Part shown: positions 18,577 to 25,846 of the stretch, in pieces
Layout: each line of letters begins with the position of its first letter
How positions within the stretch are numbered: the stretch's first letter is position 1
Notes under the pieces: generated by a model
Database searches by the model: none
What the model saw: only the letters and a program-made list of their open reading frames with translations
What the model was told of the DNA's origin: nothing
Position numbers and translations under genes: made by a program
Source: Emcibacter sp.
GTDB taxonomy: Bacteria > Pseudomonadota > Alphaproteobacteria > Sphingomonadales > Emcibacteraceae
Length of the DNA: 53,560 bases
NCBI GenBank assembly: GCA_021774875.1
Contig: JAJFIP010000352.1
Span: 1 to 53,560, forward strand
Direction: 5' to 3'

Positions 18577-19293
18577 ATGGGATTTTTGGAGAGGAATATG
18601 GGCTTGCTTTGCCAGCAGTGTCTGGCGCGAAATAGTGCCTTATGCTCGGCGATGGCTGATGATGAAATTGATCATTTGTTTTCCATCGCCCATCAGGTAA
18701 AGGTGGATGAAGGCGGCTATCTTCTTCATGAGGAAGACAGTGCCAAATTTGTCTATAACCTGTCTTATGGAGTATGCACGCTGGAACGCCTTGCCAGTGA
18801 CGGCAGCCGTCAGATCATGGCTTTTGTCTATCCCGGCGACTTTATCGGCATCAATTCCGGCCCCTTTTATAGTGTCAGTGTGCAGGCATTATCGCCGGTG
18901 ACGGCCTGCCGTTGGCAGATGAAGGATTTGCAGGACCTATATCACACCCACCCCATTCTTGAACAACGCGTCCATGAAATAGCCTCACGGGTACTGGCGG
19001 CAACCATGGACCAGCTTTTTGTCCTGGGCCGCAAAAATGCTGTGGAAAAAATTGCCTATTTTTTGCTTTATATTGACGGGAGGCAACGGAAATATGATGG
19101 TCATTCCGACAGTTTTATCCTGCCCATGACCCGCATTGACATTGCCGATTATCTCGGGGTTACCGTTGAAACCGTGAGCCGCGCTTTTTCCAGCCTTAAG
19201 AAAAAAGGCCTGATCGATTTATCACAAGCCTGGGTCGTGACGCTGAAAGACCGTGAAGGGCTGCGGGATGTGGTAGAGCATAGGGTTAATTGA
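18577..19293 (+). CDS. Crp/Fnr-family regulator, Fnr-type (candidate [4Fe-4S] oxygen sensor)
   Basis: N-terminal CQQCLARNSALC (CX2CX7C), central Cys (TACRW), cNMP-like beta barrel, HTH MTRIDIADYLGVTVETVSRAFSSLKKKGLI with E-x-x-S-R recognition helix. Confidence 0.9.
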   Translation: MGFLERNMGLLCQQCLARNSALCSAMADDEIDHLFSIAHQVKVDEGGYLLHEEDSAKFVYNLSYGVCTLERLASDGSRQIMAFVYPGDFIGINSGPFYSVSVQALSPVTACRWQMKDLQDLYHTHPILEQRVHEIASRVLAATMDQLFVLGRKNAVEKIAYFLLYIDGRQRKYDGHSDSFILPMTRIDIADYLGVTVETVSRAFSSLKKKGLIDLSQAWVVTLKDREGLRDVVEHRVN

Positions 19294-19296
19294 ATA

Positions 19297-19986
19297 ATGA
19301 GAATAGTACCAAATATAATTTATAATTTATGGAGAAAACACTTTGGTCGTTTTGAAATAATAGACCCTAGACCAAATGCACAAGAAAACCCTTATTCATT
19401 TTATTTGCCACCCCGAGATTATATAGAGCTACTTTCAGAAGGTGATCACGTAAAATTAATATTATCTGGTACACCCGCAAGCAGGGAATGGGAACGGGAA
19501 CGAATGTGGGTCAATATAACAGATATTAAGGAAAGTTCTTATTTGGGAACGCTAGATAATGACCCTGATGACTTGCCTATGCTTACTGCTGGTACCGTTC
19601 TTTTATTTAGTGATTATAATATAATTGCAATTGAACTACAGGATGGAAAGGAACCACCAGTACACAAAGCTCATTTATCAGACTTGTATTGGGATAGATG
19701 TATGGTAGATGATTGTATTTTATATGATGGAGTCCCTGTTGGCTATCTCTATAAGGAAAAACCAGATATGGGCCAGGAAGGTGATCAAGACGCTGATAGC
19801 GGCTGGCGCATTCGAGGTTATTGGGCCGAAGGAGAGAGCGAAGAAGATTACGATAATAGAACAGCTAGCTATATTGCTTTATGTAAAGTTCTTAATGAAG
19901 ATGATAGCTGGATTCATTTAATTGATGAACCAGAGGGCAGTAGCTTTACAAGAAATATTGCAACTAATACATATAAAGCCAAATAA
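19297..19986 (+). CDS. DUF2314-DUF2185 (Imm33-like immunity domain) protein
   Basis: N-terminal GDHVKLIL...RERMWVNITDI...YLGTLDNDP resembles DUF2314; C-terminal GVPVGYLYKEKPD...DADSGWRIRGYWAEGES...EPEGSSFTR resembles DUF2185. Confidence 0.68.
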   Translation: MRIVPNIIYNLWRKHFGRFEIIDPRPNAQENPYSFYLPPRDYIELLSEGDHVKLILSGTPASREWERERMWVNITDIKESSYLGTLDNDPDDLPMLTAGTVLLFSDYNIIAIELQDGKEPPVHKAHLSDLYWDRCMVDDCILYDGVPVGYLYKEKPDMGQEGDQDADSGWRIRGYWAEGESEEDYDNRTASYIALCKVLNEDDSWIHLIDEPEGSSFTRNIATNTYKAK

Positions 19987-20008
19987 GCTTCCACTTAGCC
20001 CCAAGACC

Positions 20009-21052
20009 CTACAGCTTCTTTATACCATCCAACATCCGATCCATAAAATGGCTTCTGTCTGGAATGATATGTTCGCCTTTTTTATCAAGCAATGTATTGG
20101 CTGGATGGCTGCCCGTCTGCGCATAGGTATCGGCAAAAATTTCTAGCCTTTGACGGGCGAGATAATTGCTCATGCCGGGTCGCGCACGGTGGCTTCTGAG
20201 GGCGTTTAAATCAAGGTTGGCATTGGCGGTCATGGTGTCGCCCCAGCCGGATTCCTGCACTATAAGCCCTTGATAATCAATGATCGCGGAGCGTCCACCG
20301 GTGGCATTTTCCGGCATATCATGGCCCCGGATTCCGGCGCAATTTGACGAGATGACATAGGCCATATTTTCAATGGCCCTTGCGCGGCGGGCGATATTTT
20401 TCGGGCTGTCTTCTGTGCAGGCAACTTCCCCTGAGGAATGGAGGAATATTTCAGCACCGCGCAAAGCCAGACTGCGGGCGATTTCCGGATAGAGAATTTC
20501 TTCGGACGCGATGCAGGCCAGATTGCCAATGTCGGTTTTGGCCACCGGAAAAACCCCGTCCATGCCGTATATATCCAGATATTTATCCCACACATCATGG
20601 GGGGTGGGGGCGAACATGCTGTTGAGCCGACGGTAGCGCAAAATAACATCGCCGGACGGGTCGATGATAAAACTTGTCTGGAAATAAAGTCCGGGGAAAT
20701 TCGGGTCTTTCTCATAAGCATTGCCGGACAGGAAAATATCATTATCCTGCGCGATCCGGCCCAATGCCTCATATTCCGGCCCGTCCATGTCAAGACAGGC
20801 CTTGTCTGCCCAGCCAGTGATGCTTTCGCCCATGGGATAGGCGGTCAGGAAATATTCCGGCAGTACTACAAGCCGCGTATCAAGGCCGACAAATTTTCGG
20901 CTTGAGCTAATTTCTGTGGCAAGGCGTGCGATAGTTTCATTTATGACGAGAGTAGCTTCTTCACGGCTGTTGCAGCCATTGACCGCATCAATGGATGTTT
21001 GCAAGGCAATGGCATAATAATTGGGCCCGAGCAGTATATCCTCTGTGGTCAT
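20009..21052 (-). CDS. Carbon-nitrogen hydrolase (nitrilase superfamily) protein
   Basis: Glu in RLVVLPEYFL, Cys in IGNLACIASEEILYPEIARSLALRGAEIFLHSSGE; usual Lys position reads YRRLN. Confidence 0.82.
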   Translation of the reverse strand: MTTEDILLGPNYYAIALQTSIDAVNGCNSREEATLVINETIARLATEISSSRKFVGLDTRLVVLPEYFLTAYPMGESITGWADKACLDMDGPEYEALGRIAQDNDIFLSGNAYEKDPNFPGLYFQTSFIIDPSGDVILRYRRLNSMFAPTPHDVWDKYLDIYGMDGVFPVAKTDIGNLACIASEEILYPEIARSLALRGAEIFLHSSGEVACTEDSPKNIARRARAIENMAYVISSNCAGIRGHDMPENATGGRSAIIDYQGLIVQESGWGDTMTANANLDLNALRSHRARPGMSNYLARQRLEIFADTYAQTGSHPANTLLDKKGEHIIPDRSHFMDRMLDGIKKL

Positions 21053-21054
21053 GG

Positions 21055-21975
21055 TTATTCCGCCTCAATCAATTCGATCAACTCCCCCGCATTGCCCACG
21101 CAACAGGCTGATCTTCGCCCATTATACGGGGCCGTGTCAATACGCAAAGGGGCGCTGATAAGAGGGGCTTTAACTTTGTCCATATCCTCGACAATGAAAC
21201 TGGTCATGGCGATACCGGGGGGCAGCATATTTGCCGCGCAAGCGCGTTCAATAGTGGCCTCAGGATATTGGTCAATCTCATTATTAACAATCCGGCCAAC
21301 ACAGGTCATGGACAGGTGATGGGGGGTTTCCTCTGGCAGGTCAAAGGCTTTGTTAATGACACTATATTTAACGAAATAGGCATTTCCCTGCGCCCAGCCA
21401 AAATTTTCCGTGTAAAATTTAATGGCATCATCCATGTCCGGGGTGGCCAAAACCATGATAAAGGTTTGATCGACAAAGCTTCGTGCCATGGGCAGATCAT
21501 AGTCAGGCAGATCACCGCGCACCTGATTGAGATAAAAGGCCTCGTTGGCCAGCCCGACCGCTTGCATGGGATAAATTTTGTCGGAAAAATCCATATAAGT
21601 AGGCACACCAATGATTTCAAAAGGTGACGTTTTCAGATTTTCATGGAGGGCTTCCACATCGCTGACCGTTATTTCGATGGCATTCCAGCCATAAGTTGTG
21701 AGTGGCTCATAATCCAGCATATCATCATTTTCAACGATTCTGATATAGACTTCTGTGCCGCTTTCCGGCCCCATAATGACCTGACGTTTACCGGCCATGC
21801 CCGTGGCTCCCCAATGGGTGGCCTGTTGCTGACTGACGATGCTGTCCTCGATGAATTTATAGCCAAAATAATCACTGTAACTGCTGGCTACCACTGTCAC
21901 ATCCGTGGCACATACCGTGGCGCATTTGATCCGGCCTTCGCCATCTGTTCGGCAATCCTGTGAGGTCATTTTCAT
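21055..21975 (-). CDS. VOC-superfamily (glyoxalase/extradiol dioxygenase-like) protein, two-domain
   Basis: 306 aa; duplicated VOC-like halves (TDVTVVASSYSDYFGYKFIEDS..., FIMVLATPDMDDAIKFYTENFGW...). Confidence 0.7.
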   Translation of the reverse strand: MKMTSQDCRTDGEGRIKCATVCATDVTVVASSYSDYFGYKFIEDSIVSQQQATHWGATGMAGKRQVIMGPESGTEVYIRIVENDDMLDYEPLTTYGWNAIEITVSDVEALHENLKTSPFEIIGVPTYMDFSDKIYPMQAVGLANEAFYLNQVRGDLPDYDLPMARSFVDQTFIMVLATPDMDDAIKFYTENFGWAQGNAYFVKYSVINKAFDLPEETPHHLSMTCVGRIVNNEIDQYPEATIERACAANMLPPGIAMTSFIVEDMDKVKAPLISAPLRIDTAPYNGRRSACCVGNAGELIELIEAE

Positions 21976-22033
21976 CGTCCTTATTTATCTGTATCTTCCC
22001 TTATATACTGCTTATAGGCAAATTTTCGGCAAT

Positions 22034-22045
22034 GACAAAAGTCAT
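22034..22045. promoter_or_regulatory. TGACAAAAGTCA inverted repeat, candidate Fnr/FixK-type box
   Basis: Core of AATGACAAAAGTCATT palindrome between divergent genes 21975(-) and 22106(+). Confidence 0.55.
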
Positions 22046-22063
22046 TTCTGGCATATCTTCACC

Positions 22064-22081
22064 TGATATAATATTATATCA
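22064..22081. promoter_or_regulatory. TGATATAATATTATATCA perfect 18-bp palindrome, candidate GntR operator
   Basis: Between VOC gene (-) and dihydropyrimidinase-like gene (+); contains TTATATCATT as at 7683. Confidence 0.5.
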
Positions 22082-22105
22082 TTCAGGCAGAGAGAAAAAC
22101 CCAAT

Positions 22106-23578
22106 ATGACCGATGCACCAACCTATGATCTTATTATCAGCAATGTTCAGGTCGTCAGACCCGGAAAAGATACGGTAGACCTTCTTGATATTGGTATCAG
22201 GGATGGAAAAATTGTCACGGTCGCGCCGGATATTGCTGTCGAGGATGCTTTAAATGTCGTTGACGGGGAAGGAAGGCTGGCTTTTCCGGGACTTGTTGAT
22301 GCCCATATGCATACTGGAATATATAACCCTCTTGATCAGGATGCCCGCTCGGAAAGCCGGGCTGCCGCTATGGGCGGGGTGACGTCGAGCCTGAATTATA
22401 TGCGAACGGGTCAATATTATCTTAACAAGGGTGGGGCTTACCGCGACTTTTTCCCGGAAGTTCTAGAATTGTCTGAGGGTAATTTCTATGTGGATTATGG
22501 CTATCATCTGGCCCCGATGATGAAAGAGCATATCGAGGAAATGCCGGATCTTGTGGCTAATCATGGGGTAACATCTTTCAAGATTTTCATGTTTTATGGT
22601 TCCCACGGGCTTCATGGCCTATCAAGTGATCAGAGCGATTTTCTGATGACTCCCCCCGACGAGAAATATGATTTTGCCCATTTTGAATTTGTTATGCGTG
22701 GCGTTAAAAAAGCTATGGAACAGCATCCTGATAAAAAGGATATAATCTCATGCAGCCTGCATTGTGAAACAGCAGAAATCATGACTGCCTATACCAAAAT
22801 AGTGGAGGAGGAGGGCATCCATTCCGGGCTTCGTGCCTATCATGAATCTCGCCCACCCCATTCAGAGGGGTTGGCCATCGCCATTGCATCATATCTCGCC
22901 CATGAAACCGACTGTGTGAACATTAACCTGCTCCATCTCACATCACGAAAAGCACTGGATAGTGCGGCCAGAATGGCTCTGGCCTTTCCCCATATTAATT
23001 TTCGCAAAGAGGTAACTATCGGTCATTTATTGCTGGATGTGGACAGTCCCTGTGGCTGTCATGCCAAGGTCAACCCGCCCATTCGCCCCCGCGAAGATGT
23101 AGAAGCTCTATGGGAAGCAGTGCTGGATCATAAGGTGGATTGGATAGTGTCTGACCATGCCTGTTGCAAGGAAGAGATTAAAACCGATAACCAGCAGCCG
23201 GATCAGATATTTCTGGCCAAGTCGGGCTTTGGCGGCACGGAATATCTGCTCAGCGGCCTGATTAGCGAAGGCGGCAGGCGCGGCATGTCATATAATCATA
23301 TGGCAGAATTGGTGAGCGGCAACCCGGCAAAACGGTTTGGCCTGCCCAGCAAGGGTGATATTGCCCACGGATTCGATGCGGATATTATATTGGTTGATCC
23401 GAATGAGGGCTTTGTGGTCAGTGCTGAAAATTCACCCTCGACTCAGGGATATACCCCGTTTGAGGGGCAGGAGTTGACCGCAACTGTCAAGCAAACCTAC
23501 CTGCGCGGTGAGCTTATTTATGACAACGGCACTATTGTGGGCGAACCCAAGGGGCAGTATCTCAAACGCCCTATATAA
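22106..23578 (+). CDS. Dihydropyrimidinase/hydantoinase-like amidohydrolase
   Basis: YDLIISNVQVVRPGKDTVDLLDIGIRDGKIV...GLVDAHMHTGIYNP; candidate carboxylated Lys in GVTSFKIFMFYG; WIVSDHACC. Confidence 0.86.
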   Translation: MTDAPTYDLIISNVQVVRPGKDTVDLLDIGIRDGKIVTVAPDIAVEDALNVVDGEGRLAFPGLVDAHMHTGIYNPLDQDARSESRAAAMGGVTSSLNYMRTGQYYLNKGGAYRDFFPEVLELSEGNFYVDYGYHLAPMMKEHIEEMPDLVANHGVTSFKIFMFYGSHGLHGLSSDQSDFLMTPPDEKYDFAHFEFVMRGVKKAMEQHPDKKDIISCSLHCETAEIMTAYTKIVEEEGIHSGLRAYHESRPPHSEGLAIAIASYLAHETDCVNINLLHLTSRKALDSAARMALAFPHINFRKEVTIGHLLLDVDSPCGCHAKVNPPIRPREDVEALWEAVLDHKVDWIVSDHACCKEEIKTDNQQPDQIFLAKSGFGGTEYLLSGLISEGGRRGMSYNHMAELVSGNPAKRFGLPSKGDIAHGFDADIILVDPNEGFVVSAENSPSTQGYTPFEGQELTATVKQTYLRGELIYDNGTIVGEPKGQYLKRPI

Positions 23579-24788
23579 TATCTTTGGTGGTTAGTTCACT
23601 GATTTCCTGGTTATTTAATTGCAACAGGTCCTGATAAATTTCATCATTATGCTGACCCAACGTGGGTCCGGTCCAGCGGACCTTCCCCGGTGTTTTGGAA
23701 AATTTCGGAAATACATTCTGCATTTGCAAATTCTTGAATTGGGGGTGGGCCACTTTAATGATGGCTTCCCGCGCTTTGAAATGAGCATCCGATAACATAT
23801 CTGGCGCACGATATATTTTACCCTGGGGAATACCATATTCATTAAGTATATGGTTTAATTGATCCGCATCCAGTGTCATGCTCCAATCGGCTATAATATC
23901 ATCCAGTTCTTTCTGATGTTTTCCTCGGGGAGTGTGCCTATTAAAACGGCTGTCTTCTGCTAATTCAGGTTTACCCATGGCGGCGGCAAGTCGTTTGAAG
24001 ACCGTATCCTGATTTGCGGCGATCAGGACAAAGGCACCTTCCTTGGTGGGATAAATATTGGACGGGGCAATATTTGGCAGAATTGCGCCTGATCGTTCTC
24101 GGATATATCCGGTTTCTACATAATCGGGGATCAGGGATTCCATCATGGCAAGCACGGCTTCATATATGGCGCTGTCAATCATTTGGCCTTCACCAGTCTG
24201 GTTGCGATGATGCAGCGCTGCCAGCGCCCCTAGACAGGCAAAGGTGGCGGCAAGCTCGTCACCAATGGAAATGCCCATTCGGCTTGGTGGGGTCGAAGGA
24301 TCCCCTACAACATAACGTAATCCGCCCATGGCTTCACCTATTGAGCCATAACCGGATCGACTGGAATAGGGGCCATCCTGACCATAACCGGATACCCGGA
24401 CCATAATCAGACCCGGGTTTATTTTTTTAAGCGCATCGTAGCCAAGGTCCCATTTTTCCATGGTTCCCGGTCGAAAATTTTCAATGACAATATCCGCTTT
24501 GGCGATGAGTTTCCGGGCAATATCCTGACCTTCAGCGGTACGCAAATTCAGGGTTACAGACTTTTTATTGCGCGCAATTACAGACCACCAAAGCGACAGG
24601 CCGTGGGGCTTCTCCTTCCCCCATTCACGCATGGGGTCGCCGATGCTGGGGGGTTCAACCTTGATCACTTCTGCGCCGAAATCTCCCATGAGCTGACCAC
24701 AGAATGGCCCCGCCAGCAATTGACCCATTTCTATTACCCGGATGCCTTTCAGGGGGCCTGTAGCCTCTTGATTCTGTTCAGTCTGCAT
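23571..24788 (-). CDS. CaiB/BaiF family CoA-transferase (copy 3)
   Basis: LKGIRVIEMGQLLAGPFCGQLMGDFGAEVIKVEPPSIGDPMREWG...RNKKSVTLNLRTAEGQ...IVIENFRPGTMEKWDLGYD. Confidence 0.92.
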   Translation of the reverse strand: MQTEQNQEATGPLKGIRVIEMGQLLAGPFCGQLMGDFGAEVIKVEPPSIGDPMREWGKEKPHGLSLWWSVIARNKKSVTLNLRTAEGQDIARKLIAKADIVIENFRPGTMEKWDLGYDALKKINPGLIMVRVSGYGQDGPYSSRSGYGSIGEAMGGLRYVVGDPSTPPSRMGISIGDELAATFACLGALAALHHRNQTGEGQMIDSAIYEAVLAMMESLIPDYVETGYIRERSGAILPNIAPSNIYPTKEGAFVLIAANQDTVFKRLAAAMGKPELAEDSRFNRHTPRGKHQKELDDIIADWSMTLDADQLNHILNEYGIPQGKIYRAPDMLSDAHFKAREAIIKVAHPQFKNLQMQNVFPKFSKTPGKVRWTGPTLGQHNDEIYQDLLQLNNQEISELTTKDII

Positions 24789-24813
24789 AGTGCTTTCTTT
24801 CCCGCTTAATGTA

Positions 24814-24831
24814 TTAATGATATAATGTTAT
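24814..24831. promoter_or_regulatory. TTAATGATATAATGTTAT, candidate GntR operator (degenerate)
   Basis: In divergent promoter of CaiB copy 3 and HMG-CoA lyase copy 2; shares GTATTAATGATATA with 11591. Confidence 0.45.
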
Positions 24832-24907
24832 AATAACTTGCCATTTCTGTCTATCTTTGTGTAGAATGATAGCATGTTTTTTTTAATGTGTGATGTGAAA
24901 TAAACGC

Positions 24908-25810
24908 ATGGTTGGAAATATTGAATTACTCGAAGTTTCCCCAAGGGACGGGCTTCAGAGTGAAGAAAAAATTATTGCAACTGAGGATAAGGTGGCCCTG
25001 ATAGAAAAGGCCATTGAGGCTGGTTTGCGCCGGATAGAGGTGACAAGTTTTGTGCATCCTAAACGTGTTCCCCAAATGGCCGATGCGGAAACGCTATTGA
25101 GCCTACTTCCAGAGAGACCGGATATTACCTATTCCGGGCTGGTTATGAATTATCGTGGTTTTGAGCGTGCGCGTGCGCTTGATATTGGTGAAATTGGTTT
25201 TGTTGTCGTGGCGTCCGAGACTTTCAACATGCGTAATCAGGGAGTGACGATTGAGGAAACCTTAACTCAATGGCAGCAGATTGCCCATGATGCCTGCGAA
25301 TGTGGCATTAAGGCCCAAGTGACTATCGGTGCAGCCTTTGGCTGTCCATTTGAGGGCGAAGTGAAGGTCTCGCAGGTAAGGAAAATAGTACAACGGGTCG
25401 CAGAATCTGGCCCGGTGGAGATTGGCTTTGCTGACACCATTGGGGTCGGTGTGCCAACACAGGTTCGTGATTTGATTGGTTCTGTAAGAGAAGATATACC
25501 TGATATTCCTCTGCGTTGTCATTTTCACAATAGCCGTAATACCGGGTATGCCAACGCGGTGGCGGCAGTGGCGGCTGGTGTAAAAACGCTGGATGCGAGC
25601 ATTGGCGGCATTGGCGGTTGCCCGTTTGCGCCCAATGCCACGGGAAATATTGCGACCGAGGATCTGGTTTATATGCTGGGTCGGATGGGGATTGAGACCG
25701 GACTAAATCTGGAGAAGTTAATTGACACCGCTCACTGGCTTGAAGGCATAGTAGAAAAGCCGGTACCGGGTCAGCTGTCAAAGGCGGGCGATTTTCCGCT
25801 TAAGAGATAA
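24908..25810 (+). CDS. HMG-CoA lyase-family protein (copy 2)
   Basis: EVSPRDGLQSEEKIIAT, CHFHNSRNTGYANAVAAV, GGIGGCPFAPNATGNIATEDLVYML. Confidence 0.9.
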   Translation: MVGNIELLEVSPRDGLQSEEKIIATEDKVALIEKAIEAGLRRIEVTSFVHPKRVPQMADAETLLSLLPERPDITYSGLVMNYRGFERARALDIGEIGFVVVASETFNMRNQGVTIEETLTQWQQIAHDACECGIKAQVTIGAAFGCPFEGEVKVSQVRKIVQRVAESGPVEIGFADTIGVGVPTQVRDLIGSVREDIPDIPLRCHFHNSRNTGYANAVAAVAAGVKTLDASIGGIGGCPFAPNATGNIATEDLVYMLGRMGIETGLNLEKLIDTAHWLEGIVEKPVPGQLSKAGDFPLKR

Positions 25811-25846
25811 TTTAGGCTTGATATAAGAATAATTGAGGACAGAAAT

